Origin: Macrococcus sp. 19Msa1099
GTDB lineage: Bacteria > Bacillota > Bacilli > Staphylococcales > Staphylococcaceae
Direction of reading: 5' to 3'
NCBI GenBank assembly: GCA_019357535.2
Contig: CP079955.1
Coordinates: forward strand, 1,550,001 to 1,614,000
DNA length: 64,000 bases
In this document: positions 1-9,942 of the stretch, piece by piece
Layout of the letters: each line of letters starts with the position of its first letter
Position numbering within the stretch: the stretch's first letter is position 1
Notes under the pieces: generated by a model
What the model was told of the DNA's origin: nothing
What the model saw: only the letters and a program-made list of their open reading frames with translations
The model's database searches: none
Translations under genes and position numbers: made by a program

Positions 1-92
1 GATTTTCAAAGAGTCAGCCTTATGCAGTGCATAAGGGTCGCGGGCTATCACCGCCGGTTGGGAATTTCACCCTGCCCCGAAAGAATGTTATT
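1..92 (-). promoter_or_regulatory. FMN riboswitch (RFN element), partial
   Basis: Read on the minus strand, this stretch carries the conserved RFN core: CGGGGCAGGGTGAAATTCCC, then ACCGGCGGTGATAGCCCGCG, then an arm with a short hairpin (CCTTATGCA/TGCATAAGG). The element binds FMN and switches off riboflavin synthesis or uptake genes. Its 3' part and the controlled gene lie beyond the left edge, so the target (a rib operon or ribU) cannot be told from here. Confidence 0.9.
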
Positions 93-148
93 AACTTGTC
101 TGTCAATTACGACAAGTTAATCGTATCGAAGTTTGACCGAAAAATCAA
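91..148 (-). promoter_or_regulatory. Promoter and inverted repeat in front of the FMN riboswitch
   Basis: On the minus strand a -35-like TTGATT (143-148) and a -10-like TACGAT (120-125) are separated by 17 bp, placing the RNA start near 113. A perfect 10-bp inverted repeat (TTAACTTGTC, 10-bp spacer, GACAAGTTAA; 91-120) covers the predicted start and the first bases of the leader. It could be an operator or a 5' stabilising hairpin. The promoter is inferred from sequence only. Confidence 0.5.
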
Positions 149-206
149 TGGAAAGATTTCGGATGTTTTAGGTGGCGATGCTGAGGTGTGATAGCTGAGA
201 AGTGTC

Positions 207-826
207 CTTGATACGCAGTGAACGTCATCTTGGCTCATGTTTATTTTTTATGAGCCAACTTGGCGGTTCTCTATACGCGGTGAACGTCATCTTGGCTCAT
301 GTTTATTTTTTATGAGCCAACTTGGTGGTTCTCTATACGCAGTGAACGTCATCTTGGCTCATGTTTATTTTTTATGAGCCAACTTGGTGGTTCTCTATAC
401 GCAGTGAACGTCATCTTGGCTCATGTTTATTTTTTATGAGCCAACTTGGCGGTTCTCTATACGCGGTGAACGTCATCTTGGCTCATGTTTATTTTTTATG
501 AGCCAACTTGGTGGTTCTCTATACGCAGTGAACGTCATCTTGGCTCATGTTTATTTTTTATGAGCCAACTTGGTGGTTCTCTATACGCAGTGAGCAGCAT
601 CTTGGCTCATGTTTATTTTTTGTGAGCCAACTTGGTGGTTCTCTATACGCAGTGAGCAGCATCTTGGCTCATGTTTATTTTTTATGAGCCAACTTGGCGG
701 TTCTCTATACGCGGTGAACGTCATCTTGGCTCATGTTTATTTTTTGTGAGCCAACTTGGTGGTTCTCTATACGCAGTGAGCAGCATCTTGGCTCATGTTT
801 ATTTTTTGTGAGCCAACTCAATTCGC
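207..826. repeat. 62-bp tandem repeat array, ten copies
   Basis: Ten head-to-tail 62-bp units start at 207 (its first few bases diverge), 269, 331, 393, 455, 517, 579, 641, 703 and 765. Each contains a 9-bp inverted repeat, TTGGCTCAT and ATGAGCCAA, around an 11-bp T-rich loop. Some copies carry GTGAGCCAA, which still pairs in RNA through a G-U wobble. Units differ at a few sites (GCGGTGAACGTC, GCAGTGAACGTC, GCAGTGAGCAGC). The array lies between the hutI terminator and the riboflavin-leader promoter and has no coding capacity. Confidence 0.97.
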
Positions 827-848
827 TCCCCTATCCGATACTCCCTAT

Positions 849-883
849 AAAAAAATCACCCTCAACTTAAAATTGAGGGTGAT
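849..883 (-). terminator. Intrinsic terminator of hutUI
   Basis: An 11-bp perfect stem (855-865 with 873-883, 7-nt loop) is followed on the minus strand by seven T residues (855-849), directly after the hutI stop codon. Confidence 0.93.
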
Positions 884-891
884 ACATCGTA

Positions 892-2124
892 CTATTTCAA
901 CTTAAATTCATTCTCAACAATGACTTTCCCTTTATGAATCACTTTCTCGGCATGGTTAACACCATATTGATATGGTATATACTCATGGTTCTTCGCATGC
1001 CACACCACTATATTCGCTTCATCACCTACATCGATTGTTCCAGCGTCTAACCCAATAGCTTTCGCAGCATTGACTGTAACGGCATTCCAGATTTCTTTCG
1101 GTGATAACTTGAGTTTCAGTGCAGCAATGCTCATCACCATCTGTAAGTTACTCGTTACGCAGCTTCCTGGATTGTAGTCCGTCGCAATTGCAATGGCACC
1201 GTTATTGTCTAACATACCACGTGCGTCTGCGTATTCATTTTTATCGAGGTAGAACGTTGTTCCCGGTAATAATACTGCGACTGTATCGCTATCTTTTAGC
1301 ATCTCTTTTCCTTTTTCACTTGCTGCTACTAAGTGGTCCGCACTGATGGCATTCTCTTCGATAGCAAGTTCTAATCCACCAAGCGGGTCGATTTCATCGG
1401 CATGGATTTTCACTGGTAAGCCATGCTCTTTCGCTGCCTGCATGTATTCACGAGACTGATCGATTGTGAACACGCCTGTTTCACAGAAGATATCCGCAAA
1501 GTCTGCTAAATCGTTCACTTGCTCTAAATCATTGATACATTCTTTAATAAACACGTCGCTGTCTTTATCTTTCGGTACAGCGTGTGGTCCAAGGTACGTA
1601 TGTTTCATGTTGATGCCGTACTTTTCCTGTAATCTTTTTGAAACGCGTAACTGTTTTAACTCATGCTCTAAACTTAAACCATATCCACTTTTACTTTCAA
1701 CACTGAGTACACCGTGATGAATCATGCGCAGTAATTCATGCTCTGCTTTTTCGAACAACTCATCTTCACTCGCTTCACGTGTTGCTTTCACTGTAGAGTG
1801 AATGCCCCCACCTTGCTCAAGAATTTCAAGATATGACACACCTTGGCGTTTCAAGCTCATTTCGTGTTCACGTGAGCCGCCGTGCACTAAATGTGTATGC
1901 GCATCGACGAGTGCTGGTGATACTGTCTTTCCTTTCGCATCAATCGTTTCACTTGCTACATACTCATCATTAAATTCTCCGGCATAAACAATCTTGCCAT
2001 CTTTAATAACGACCGTTCCGTTCTCTATAATTTTAAGGTCTGCAAGTTCCGCACCCTTCAAAGGTTTGTCTGTCTTCTTCGGTAAGATTAGTTCACTAAT
2101 GTTCTGAATTATTAAATCATTCAT
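892..2124 (-). CDS. hutI: Imidazolonepropionase
   Basis: Third enzyme of histidine degradation: hydrolyses 4-imidazolone-5-propanoate to N-formimidoyl-L-glutamate in the cytoplasm. It has the amidohydrolase fold, with the metal-binding [10 protein letters not shown] near residue 80, KIHADEID near 245 and a late TDYNPGS motif. The length of about 410 residues is normal for HutI. The chosen ATG at 2124 lies 7 nt after a GGGGAT Shine-Dalgarno; an ATG at 2127 and an upstream in-frame start at 2139 are possible but worse spaced. It follows hutU by about 20 bp, so the two are co-transcribed and end at the terminator at 849-883. Histidase (hutH) is not in this window. Confidence 0.96.
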   Translation of the reverse strand: MNDLIIQNISELILPKKTDKPLKGAELADLKIIENGTVVIKDGKIVYAGEFNDEYVASETIDAKGKTVSPALVDAHTHLVHGGSREHEMSLKRQGVSYLEILEQGGGIHSTVKATREASEDELFEKAEHELLRMIHHGVLSVESKSGYGLSLEHELKQLRVSKRLQEKYGINMKHTYLGPHAVPKDKDSDVFIKECINDLEQVNDLADFADIFCETGVFTIDQSREYMQAAKEHGLPVKIHADEIDPLGGLELAIEENAISADHLVAASEKGKEMLKDSDTVAVLLPGTTFYLDKNEYADARGMLDNNGAIAIATDYNPGSCVTSNLQMVMSIAALKLKLSPKEIWNAVTVNAAKAIGLDAGTIDVGDEANIVVWHAKNHEYIPYQYGVNHAEKVIHKGKVIVENEFKLK

Positions 2125-2142
2125 CATAACCATCCCCATCTA

Positions 2143-3792
2143 TTATTTGTCAAGCATTGGTACATTGATGCCTTTTTCTTTCGCAACATTAACCGCAATA
2201 TCATATCCCGCGTCAACATGACGCACTACACCCATACCTGGGTCCGTTGTGAGCACACGTTGTAATCGTTCTTCAGCGTTTTTCGTGCCATCTGCTACAA
2301 CAACCATGCCAGCATGTAATGAATATCCCATACCTACGCCGCCACCGTGGTGAAATGAAATCCATGATCCACCAGCTGCAGTGTTGATCAGTGCGTTCAA
2401 TACTGCCCAGTCTCCCACTGCATCACTGCCATCTTGCATGCTTTCTGTTTCACGGTTCGGACTTGCAACACTTCCTGCATCTAAGTGATCACGACCGATA
2501 ACGATAGGCGCAGAAATCTCTCCAGTTTCAACAAGTTTATTTAGTGCTAACCCCATCTTAGCGCGTTCACCGTATCCGAGCCAAGCGATACGAGATGGTA
2601 ATCCCTGGAATGCAATCTTCTCACTTGCTAAGTCTAACCAGCGCATTAATTTCTTATTATCAGGGAATAATTTACGCATCTCTTCATCTGCGCGTTCAAT
2701 ATCTTTTGGATCCCCGCTTAATGCTGCAAAGCGGAACGGTCCTTTTCCTTCGCAGAATAGCGGACGAATGTATGCTGGTACGAATCCTGGGAAGCTGAAT
2801 GCATCTGTAACACCTTCGTCAAATGCAACTTGACGGATATTATTTCCGTAATCGAATGCAACTGCGCCACGTTTTTTGTACTCAAGCATGTATTCAACGT
2901 GTTTCGCCATCGATTTCTTCGCTAGACGAACAACTTCTTCAGGATTTTCCTTACGCATCCTCACTGTTTCTTCGAACGTGTATTCAACTGGTACATAACC
3001 GTTTAATGGGTCATGGGCACTTGTCTGATCTGTTACGATATCAACTTTAAAGTCTTTATCTAATAGTTCTTTATAGACATCGACAGCATTACCAACAAGT
3101 CCGATTGATAATGCCTCCTTCTTGTCTTTCGCTTCAGTCGCCAGGCGAATCGCTTCGTCTACACTATGCGTCTTCACATCACAGTAACACGTTTCAATAC
3201 GTTTATCGATACGGCTTTCATCGACATCTATACCGATAACTACCCCACCATTCATCGTGACAGCAAGCGGTTGAGCTCCGCCCATACCACCAAGTCCTGC
3301 AGTTAATGTAATCGTACCTGCTAAGTCTCCATTGAAATGCTGATTTGCAAGTTCTCCGAATGTTTCGTACGTTCCTTGCACAATCCCTTGGGAACCGATA
3401 TAGATCCAGCTTCCTGCAGTCATCTGCCCGTACATCATCAAGCCTTTTTTATCTAATTCATTGAAATGCTCCCAGTTTGCCCATTTCGGAACTAATACAG
3501 AGTTAGATAATAATACACGTGGTGCCTGGTCGTGCGTCTTAAACACTGCGACGGGTTTACCAGACTGAACAAGTAACGTTTCATCCTTTTCTAAATTACG
3601 CAAGCTTTCAACAATCGCATCGAAGCTTTCCCAGTTACGTGCTGCTTTACCGATACCCCCATAGACAACTAAGTCTTCAGGGTGCTCTGCAACTTCTGGA
3701 TCTAGGTTGTTATAGAGCATACGTAATACCGCTTCTTGCTCCCAGCCTTTACATTCGATTTCTAAACCTTTCTTTGCTCTAATATTTCTCAT
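2143..3792 (-). CDS. hutU: Urocanate hydratase
   Basis: Second step of histidine degradation: adds water to urocanate using tightly bound NAD+ as electrophile. The glycine-rich [12 protein letters not shown] segment near residue 170 is the family's dinucleotide-binding signature, and YGERAKMGL and [13 protein letters not shown] are typical C-terminal motifs. At about 549 residues it is full length. The ATG at 3792 is preferred because GGAGGC lies 8 nt upstream; the longer frame opens at an ATG at 3807 that overlaps this ribosome site. It is the first gene of the minus-strand hutUI unit and is divergent from the LysR gene at 3924. Confidence 0.97.
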   Translation of the reverse strand: MRNIRAKKGLEIECKGWEQEAVLRMLYNNLDPEVAEHPEDLVVYGGIGKAARNWESFDAIVESLRNLEKDETLLVQSGKPVAVFKTHDQAPRVLLSNSVLVPKWANWEHFNELDKKGLMMYGQMTAGSWIYIGSQGIVQGTYETFGELANQHFNGDLAGTITLTAGLGGMGGAQPLAVTMNGGVVIGIDVDESRIDKRIETCYCDVKTHSVDEAIRLATEAKDKKEALSIGLVGNAVDVYKELLDKDFKVDIVTDQTSAHDPLNGYVPVEYTFEETVRMRKENPEEVVRLAKKSMAKHVEYMLEYKKRGAVAFDYGNNIRQVAFDEGVTDAFSFPGFVPAYIRPLFCEGKGPFRFAALSGDPKDIERADEEMRKLFPDNKKLMRWLDLASEKIAFQGLPSRIAWLGYGERAKMGLALNKLVETGEISAPIVIGRDHLDAGSVASPNRETESMQDGSDAVGDWAVLNALINTAAGGSWISFHHGGGVGMGYSLHAGMVVVADGTKNAEERLQRVLTTDPGMGVVRHVDAGYDIAVNVAKEKGINVPMLDK

Positions 3793-3807
3793 TATAATCG
3801 CCTCCAT

Positions 3808-3923
3808 TTATTTAAATTTTCAGTTTATTGTACTCGTTACTTATTATAATCTGCTATTATATAGTTATCTAATATAAATAAACTAATTATTAATAGAATT
3901 TAACTATAAAAGGAGCGTGAACT
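3808..3923. promoter_or_regulatory. Divergent hutU / lysR control region
   Basis: This 116-bp AT-rich spacer separates hutU (minus) from the LysR gene (plus). LysR proteins usually bind between themselves and a divergent target, so the hut operator is expected here. Several TTAT/ATAA-rich direct and inverted motifs are present, but I could not single out one convincing T-N11-A site. Confidence 0.5.
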
Positions 3924-4811
3924 GTGAAAATTCTACATTTCGAATATTATATTGCGGTTGTTGAACATCAAAGTTTCACGAAAGCGAGTGCGTATCTGCA
4001 TATTAGTCAGCCATCGTTAACGGCTGCAATCAAGAAGCTGGAAGCGGAAATAGGATACAAGCTATTGACGAGAAGTACGAAGGAAATCAAGATTACGGAG
4101 CGTGGTATTCTGTTCTATCAGTATGCAAAAGATATTGTACATAAATATCAGCAGACGGTCGAACAGATGTATGACTTAAATTACAGCAATAACCCTAAAA
4201 TTAAAATCGGTATATTAGAGTCTGCAAGTAAATGGGTAAGCACTGTTATCGCGCAGCATAAAGAGCATGATACAGATCAGCATTATATGATCAGAGAAAT
4301 ATTGACGACAGATGCGATCACACAGGCCATCACCAATTATGATGTCCATATCGCATTATCAAATGAACAGCTTATCCATGATGACATTATTTCACTGCCG
4401 TTATATTCAGAGGACTATATCCTCACTGCACCAAACGATACATTTAATAATAAAAGAAGCGTCAATCTAGGCGATCTGCCGCTGATTCTGCCGAATGACT
4501 CCTTTCAAGTCCGTAAACATCTAAATGATTATTTCTTAAGGCATAATATCAGGCCCCATATCGTGCTTGAAGTGGATCGTTTTGAAACGGCGCTTAACTA
4601 TGTGCATGAGCGTATCGGTTATGCAGTCATCCCTAAAATATACTATCAGTCTCATAATGCATCTCATCTTAATGCGATTACGATTCGTCCGAACATCAGT
4701 CGCACAATCTATATCAATTACCACAAAAAAAGAAAGCACTCCACGAGAGTACTTTCTTTAATAGATGGCTTTATAAAATATTGGGATTTCGGTGCACTGC
4801 AAAAAACATGA
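3924..4811 (+). CDS. hutR: LysR-family regulator of the hut genes
   Basis: A 295-residue LysR-type transcription factor. The winged helix-turn-helix lies near residues 15-45 (SFTKASAYLHISQPSLTAAI), followed by a periplasmic-binding-like effector domain. Translation starts at GTG 3924 behind AAGGAGCG. Its position between hutUI and hutG, divergent from hutU, suggests it senses a histidine pathway compound such as urocanate; this is inferred from context. Its last 41 bp overlap the 3' end of hutG on the opposite strand, and the hutG terminator hairpin lies inside its coding region. Confidence 0.88.
   Translation: MKILHFEYYIAVVEHQSFTKASAYLHISQPSLTAAIKKLEAEIGYKLLTRSTKEIKITERGILFYQYAKDIVHKYQQTVEQMYDLNYSNNPKIKIGILESASKWVSTVIAQHKEHDTDQHYMIREILTTDAITQAITNYDVHIALSNEQLIHDDIISLPLYSEDYILTAPNDTFNNKRSVNLGDLPLILPNDSFQVRKHLNDYFLRHNIRPHIVLEVDRFETALNYVHERIGYAVIPKIYYQSHNASHLNAITIRPNISRTIYINYHKKRKHSTRVLSLIDGFIKYWDFGALQKT
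4725..4760 (-). terminator. hutG terminator inside the lysR coding sequence
   Basis: A 13-bp stem (4728-4740/41 with 4747-4759) has a 5-nt loop and is followed on the minus strand by a short T run (from 4730 down). One position is a G-U wobble in minus-strand RNA but an A-C mismatch in plus-strand RNA. The hairpin should therefore terminate hutG transcripts more strongly than lysR transcripts. Confidence 0.72.
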
Positions 4812-5706
4812 TGTTGCCGACAAGCTTTGCAGTGCGGCCATCTATATCATATTCTGGATTCATCTCAGCAATGCTTAGGTGACGCGTCTTGCCATATGAG
4901 AGTATTTCTCTTATAAGACGCTCTACTTGCTGAGGTGTAAGTCCGAAGCTGCACGGTGCACTGACACCTGGTGCATATGCACTGTCAATCACATCGAGAC
5001 ATAGCGTCAGCATAATAATGTCATACTGCTCGATAAATGACTGGATGATTTCATCTGTCGTATCATAGTCGATATCTTCAGCGAGCACATATTTCACGTC
5101 ATACTGTTCCGCCACTTCAAATAAATGCTGTGTGTTCCCCGCTTCCTGCAGCCCAAGCACGAGGTAGCCGGCATCTGCATCTTCATCAAGTATCTGTTTA
5201 AATCCTGTACCGCTCGTTGCACTTTCACTATCGCGCAGATCGAAATGCGCATCAATATTGATGACACCGATTGACTGCTCCGGATATAAAGCTTTCAATC
5301 CTTTAAAATGCGCATAAGAAATATCGTGTCCTCCACCGATTAACAGGTGGAACTTAGCATAGTCATTCGTCTTATCAATGAGTTCAGCATATTCATGCTG
5401 CACATTCTCAACAAACTTCTCTTCAGTCGTCACATTCCCGAAGTCAGCAATTGATAAATCATGTATCAGTGGCAGGTTACCAAACTTTGTACGTATCGCA
5501 TCAGGCCCTTGCTTCGTACCCACCCTGCCTTGATTCAGATAGACACCACGATCAACCGCATACCCGAGTATACCAACATCAAATCGTTCTGTAAGCTCAC
5601 CTTCTGCATCTACTACTTGTGCTACTTGAAAATTTCTAAAATGTGCACGATTATCATTATCATCTATTCTGCCACTCCATAATGCAGCATCTGCTTTACT
5701 ATACAT
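4771..5706 (-). CDS. hutG: Formimidoylglutamase
   Basis: Arginase-superfamily enzyme that hydrolyses N-formimidoyl-L-glutamate to glutamate and formamide, the last step of the pathway. The manganese-binding motifs are visible: GGGHDISYAHF, NIDAHFDLR and CLDVIDSAYAPG. Its 311 residues are normal length. Its ATG overlaps the stop of the upstream flavoprotein gene by 8 bp, which implies translational coupling. The formamide product may link to the formamidase gene fmdA at 37492, though the two are far apart here. Confidence 0.95.
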   Translation of the reverse strand: MYSKADAALWSGRIDDNDNRAHFRNFQVAQVVDAEGELTERFDVGILGYAVDRGVYLNQGRVGTKQGPDAIRTKFGNLPLIHDLSIADFGNVTTEEKFVENVQHEYAELIDKTNDYAKFHLLIGGGHDISYAHFKGLKALYPEQSIGVINIDAHFDLRDSESATSGTGFKQILDEDADAGYLVLGLQEAGNTQHLFEVAEQYDVKYVLAEDIDYDTTDEIIQSFIEQYDIIMLTLCLDVIDSAYAPGVSAPCSFGLTPQQVERLIREILSYGKTRHLSIAEMNPEYDIDGRTAKLVGNIMFFAVHRNPNIL

Positions 5707-7150
5707 CCAATCCCTCCTCTTCAGCTAGAGCTTTAACTGTTCGTTTTGCTTCATCAATCAGTTCCATTATACCGTTATCTAAGTAGTTGACACCAGATGT
5801 CTTCTGTCCAAGCATAAAGAAGCGTGACATGACACCATCTCTCATAATAACCTGATTGCGGATCGGCGTTACATAGAAACCTCCATCTGGATGCTCAATC
5901 AGCAAGTCCTGATTCACAAGGTTTTCAATCAAAGGATTAGGTTCAGTTGCATCCTTGTAAGCTTTTGCTGGGCCTGTCGCATTAAACACATAATGTACAC
6001 GTAGCTCTTTATCCTTTGTGTGAATGCGGAACTTATTATATTTATACTCAATGTCTGTTATTCCGCTATAGATCTCTACGCGTCCACTAGAAAGGGCATC
6101 GAGCAGTTCCTCTGCCGTTCCTTCAGGCATTGGATTCGCATAATCATCTAGTATCGGTGCATAGTGTTTGCGATATGCTGCTTTATCTTCTCGTGTCATA
6201 AATGGCCATATATAAGATGCGATATGGACTATTTCAAGGACGAATGACTGCATCAGCCCGACCTCTTCTGGATGACTCAAGTCAAATTTTAATGCTCGTA
6301 CTGGATTTGAACGATTAATACGTAGCTTCTCTACATCTAAGCCGAGTCCATCAAGCTCTTTTTTGAACCTTTCTACCAATTCCTCCAATGGAATATAACC
6401 ATGATGCGCCATTTTAATTTTCTCAAGTTTCTTATGCGTTATATATTTAAACTTGACCTTCTGCATCTTACCACGGACCGACTGTACCTTACCATCACGG
6501 CTGATAAGTGCTAACTTGTTCGTGCTATGTGCGATAAAGTAACGCACAATATCGAGACTCGAAAGGCCTGTCCCAATAACCGCATAATCTTTGTTCGCTT
6601 CAATGCTCTTCTCATGCAGTGGATACGGCCATTTATAATAGCCCGTTGTTCCTTCAAGCTGATAAGGATCCATCGGTCCAAACTGGCCTGGAGATAAAAA
6701 TATAGCATCAAAATAATATTTCTCATGCTGAGTGGAAACGACATATTCCTGACTAATAAACTCAACATTTCGTGCATGGTCTGTTATAATAGATACGTTC
6801 TTCTTGTTCGCAAATTTCTCAAAGTGTTCTTGCATGTATTTACCGAATAATTGTCGAGAATAATAACGATTGGCTGAAGTATTCTCCGCTTCATCGAGAT
6901 GAATCTCTTTGTTTACGTTGCTTTTTTGAATCCAGTCGATGAAGTCTTGTTGCTTATTAGGTTTCATACTGATGAGATTTCCAGGATAATTCATCAGCAG
7001 TTCGGGGTCGTCGTACTGAAATGCACGTCCACTCCCCATATACTTCTTATCATCAAAAACTGTAATCTCAGCTTTCAGTTTTTTTTCTTTATGCAGATAC
7101 TTCAACACAGATATGCCACCAACGCCTGCACCTATAATTGCAATTCTCAT
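5699..7150 (-). CDS. FAD/NAD(P)-binding protein
   Basis: A flavoprotein of about 483 residues with an N-terminal Rossmann GxGxxG motif (IAIIGAGVGGISVLKYL) and a second dinucleotide motif (YAVIGTGLSSLDIVRYF) near residue 190. This resembles the NAD_binding_9 group of FAD-NAD(P) proteins, many of which are uncharacterised. The ATG at 7150 sits behind GGGAGTGG; an in-frame GTG at 7159 overlaps that site. It is coupled to hutG, suggesting a role alongside histidine use, but no substrate can be assigned. Confidence 0.8.
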   Translation of the reverse strand: MRIAIIGAGVGGISVLKYLHKEKKLKAEITVFDDKKYMGSGRAFQYDDPELLMNYPGNLISMKPNKQQDFIDWIQKSNVNKEIHLDEAENTSANRYYSRQLFGKYMQEHFEKFANKKNVSIITDHARNVEFISQEYVVSTQHEKYYFDAIFLSPGQFGPMDPYQLEGTTGYYKWPYPLHEKSIEANKDYAVIGTGLSSLDIVRYFIAHSTNKLALISRDGKVQSVRGKMQKVKFKYITHKKLEKIKMAHHGYIPLEELVERFKKELDGLGLDVEKLRINRSNPVRALKFDLSHPEEVGLMQSFVLEIVHIASYIWPFMTREDKAAYRKHYAPILDDYANPMPEGTAEELLDALSSGRVEIYSGITDIEYKYNKFRIHTKDKELRVHYVFNATGPAKAYKDATEPNPLIENLVNQDLLIEHPDGGFYVTPIRNQVIMRDGVMSRFFMLGQKTSGVNYLDNGIMELIDEAKRTVKALAEEEGLDV

Positions 7151-7185
7151 TATATCCACTCCCTTACCTATATATTATCAAAAAA

Positions 7186-7213
7186 TTGGGTAAACAAACT
7201 TATAGTATATAAT
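7186..7213 (+). promoter_or_regulatory. Candidate opuC promoter
   Basis: TTGGGT (7186-7191) and TATAAT (7208-7213) are 16 bp apart, 53 bp upstream of opuCA. The -10 is perfect and the -35 is weak, as is common for stress-regulated promoters. Confidence 0.55.
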
Positions 7214-7265
7214 TTTTATATTTATATAAGACTTATTCACAAAAAATATTTTATGAGGTGAAGAC

Positions 7266-8396
7266 ATGTTAGAAATGAATAACGTCTCGAAAGTTTATAA
7301 AGGCGGTAAAAAAGCAGTATCAGATTTAAATATTTCAATCAAGCAAGGAGAGTTTATCGCGTTCATCGGTACGAGCGGCTCTGGTAAGACAACTGCGATG
7401 CGTATGATCAACCGTATGATTGAGCCAACTAGCGGGACGATCACTCTGGACGGGAAGAATATCAAAGAACTGAACCCCGTACAGCTTCGCCGTAAAATCG
7501 GCTACGTCATCCAGCAGATTGGATTACTGCCTCATATGACTATTCGTGACAACATCACGCTTGTACCGAAATTGCTGAAATGGTCAGAAGTGGACAAGAA
7601 CAAGAAAGCTGAAGAACTGATTCAGCTCGTCGATCTTCCATTATCCTATCTTGACCTCTATCCCTCTCAGCTCTCAGGTGGACAACAGCAACGTATCGGT
7701 GTCGTACGTGCACTTGCTGCAGATCAGGATATCATTCTGATGGACGAACCTTTTGGTGCACTGGATCCACTTACACGTGATACTTTGCAGGATCTAGTGA
7801 AAGAGCTACAGGTCAAATTCAATAAGACTTTCATCATGGTCACGCATGATATGGACGAGGCTATCAAATTAGCAGATCGCATCGTCATTATGAGTAATGG
7901 TGAAGTCGTACAGCTTGATACACCGAACAATATATTAAGACGTCCAGCAAATGATTTTGTGCGCGATTTCATCGGCGAAAACCGTCTGATCCAGACGACG
8001 CCTAACGTTAAAACAGTTGATGAAGCAATGGTCAAACCCATCTCTGTTACAGCTGAGAAGTCAATAGGTGAAGCGATACAGATTATGCGTGAGCGTCGTG
8101 TAGATACATTGCTCATCACAGACAATGATAATGTCTTAGTCGGCTACGTCGACATTGAAGACTTATCTGAAGCAGCAAAGAAATCATTAAGCCTGTCTCG
8201 CATCATGAACCATAATGTCTATTTCGTGCGTTCTGGTGTGTATCTTCAAGATACAGTGCGTACCATCCTTAAGCGTAATATTCGTCTTATCCCAGTGCTT
8301 GATAAGCACGATAGACTGCTCGGCGTCATTACTCGTGCCAACTTAGTAGATATCGTCTATGACACTATCTGGGGCGAAGAGTTAGAGGAGGTATAA
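7266..8396 (+). CDS. opuCA: Glycine betaine/carnitine/choline ABC transporter ATP-binding protein
   Basis: The ATPase that drives osmoprotectant import. Walker [10 protein letters not shown] is near residue 37, the signature [10 protein letters not shown] near 137 and Walker [11 protein letters not shown] near 157. Two CBS domains fill residues 255-370, the module by which OpuC-type ATPases sense ionic strength or cyclic-di-AMP. The 376-residue length fits OpuCA. Start ATG is 7 nt after GAGGTG. It is the first gene of a tight four-gene operon with opuCB, opuCC and opuCD. Confidence 0.95.
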   Translation: MLEMNNVSKVYKGGKKAVSDLNISIKQGEFIAFIGTSGSGKTTAMRMINRMIEPTSGTITLDGKNIKELNPVQLRRKIGYVIQQIGLLPHMTIRDNITLVPKLLKWSEVDKNKKAEELIQLVDLPLSYLDLYPSQLSGGQQQRIGVVRALAADQDIILMDEPFGALDPLTRDTLQDLVKELQVKFNKTFIMVTHDMDEAIKLADRIVIMSNGEVVQLDTPNNILRRPANDFVRDFIGENRLIQTTPNVKTVDEAMVKPISVTAEKSIGEAIQIMRERRVDTLLITDNDNVLVGYVDIEDLSEAAKKSLSLSRIMNHNVYFVRSGVYLQDTVRTILKRNIRLIPVLDKHDRLLGVITRANLVDIVYDTIWGEELEEV

Positions 8397-8397
8397 T

Positions 8398-9042
8398 ATG
8401 TTAGCATTCTTACAGGAAAACCAGGCCGAACTACTCGAGAAGACGTGGGAGCATATCTCCATTTCACTGCTCAGCCTACTTGCAGCAATCATCGTTGCAG
8501 TACCGCTCGGCATTGTGCTGACAAAATCTGATAAGCTAGCAAAGGTTGTACTCTCTATAACGAGCGTGCTACAAACCGTACCTTCGCTAGCGATACTTGC
8601 GATGATGATCCCCTTCTTTGGGATAGGTACACTACCCGCTGTTATCGCACTGTTTCTCTATGTGCTGCTTCCGATACTCAATAACACTTATCTCGGCATA
8701 CAGTCTGTTAACAAAAATGCACGAGAAGCAGGTCGTGCAATGGGCATGACTCAGAACCAGCTATTACGTATGGTTGAGCTACCGCTTGCAGTCCCGGTCA
8801 TTATGAGCGGTATCAGACTTTCTGCTGTCTATGCCATTAGTTGGGCGACGCTTGCTTCATATATTGGCGCCGGGGGACTTGGAGACTTTATCTTTAATGG
8901 GCTCAATCTCTACCAGCCGAAACTGATTATCGCGGGTGCTGTCGTTGTAACACTTCTCGCGCTCGTTACAGACTTCGCATTAGCATATATAGAAAAGATT
9001 ACGACCCCACGTGGATTAGTTGTGTCGAAGGGGGAAAAATAA
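8398..9042 (+). CDS. opuCB: OpuC permease subunit
   Basis: One of two integral membrane subunits of the osmoprotectant transporter: 214 residues and about six hydrophobic helices. The cytoplasmic EAA-type loop is [20 protein letters not shown] near residue 105, which docks the ATPase. The gene starts 1 nt after the opuCA stop and ends directly before the opuCC start. It is the shorter paralogue of opuCD. Confidence 0.94.
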   Translation: MLAFLQENQAELLEKTWEHISISLLSLLAAIIVAVPLGIVLTKSDKLAKVVLSITSVLQTVPSLAILAMMIPFFGIGTLPAVIALFLYVLLPILNNTYLGIQSVNKNAREAGRAMGMTQNQLLRMVELPLAVPVIMSGIRLSAVYAISWATLASYIGAGGLGDFIFNGLNLYQPKLIIAGAVVVTLLALVTDFALAYIEKITTPRGLVVSKGEK

Positions 9043-9942
9043 ATGAAGAAATTACTCATACTATTATCCTGTCTACTCGTGCTTAGCGGCTGTGGACAGA
9101 ACACCCAAAAAGAAACTGTCAAGATCGCCTCAGTATATACGACCGAAAGTCAGATCCTTGCGAACATGATCAAGCTTCTTATAGAAAAAGAGACCGATCA
9201 TCCTGTAGAACTGATCAATAACCTCGGTTCAGGAACAGTAGTACACCAGGCGATGATGCGTGGCGATGCAAACGTCTCTTCTGCCCGTTATACCGGCACA
9301 GATTTAACAGGTCCACTCGGTAAAGAGCCGATCACAGATCCAGACAAAGCAAGAAGTGTTGTCGTCAAAGGGTTCGAAGAAATGTTTGACCAGCACTACT
9401 TTGATTCTTACGGCTTCGAGAATACATACGCTTTCATGGTGACAAAAGAGACAGCGAAGAAGTATAACCTGAAGACAGTCAGTGATATGAAAAAAGTTGC
9501 ACAAAACTTACGTGCTGGCGTAGATTCATCGTGGATGAAACGTAAAGGTGATGGGTTTGATGCATTCAAAAAAACTTACGGCTTTGACTTTAAAGACACT
9601 AAGCCGATGCAGATTGGACTTGTCTATGAGGCAGTGAATGCAGGCAAGATGGACGTCGTCCTTGGATATACAACGGATGGACGTATCCAGAGTTATAACC
9701 TTGTCGTACTAAAAGATGACCTGCAGTTCTTCCCCCCTTATGATGCGAATCCAGTGGCGACTAATGAACTACTTAAGAAAGATCCAAAGATTAAAAAGCT
9801 GCTAGAATCGATGAAAGATCAGATTTCAACAGAACAAATGCAAAAGCTCAACTATGAAGTTGATAATAACCTGAAAGAACCTGCAGTAGTAGCAGAAGCC
9901 TACTTAAAATCACATAATTACTTCAAAGGAGGTGCGAAATAA
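9043..9942 (+). CDS. opuCC: OpuC substrate-binding lipoprotein
   Basis: Extracellular osmoprotectant receptor anchored by a lipid. The signal peptide ends in the lipobox LSGCG (Cys near residue 18), followed by an OpuAC-type binding domain with the recognisable NLGSGTVVHQAMMRGDANVS segment. At 299 residues it is full length. Start ATG follows GGGGGAAA. Its stop overlaps the opuCD start region by one base. Confidence 0.94.
   Translation: MKKLLILLSCLLVLSGCGQNTQKETVKIASVYTTESQILANMIKLLIEKETDHPVELINNLGSGTVVHQAMMRGDANVSSARYTGTDLTGPLGKEPITDPDKARSVVVKGFEEMFDQHYFDSYGFENTYAFMVTKETAKKYNLKTVSDMKKVAQNLRAGVDSSWMKRKGDGFDAFKKTYGFDFKDTKPMQIGLVYEAVNAGKMDVVLGYTTDGRIQSYNLVVLKDDLQFFPPYDANPVATNELLKKDPKIKKLLESMKDQISTEQMQKLNYEVDNNLKEPAVVAEAYLKSHNYFKGGAK

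Noticed and set aside
207-826. CRISPR array
   Set aside because: The whole 62-bp unit repeats; there are no unique spacers and no cas genes.
892-7150. Complete histidine utilisation operon
   Set aside because: No histidase (hutH) or histidine transporter gene was found in the window.
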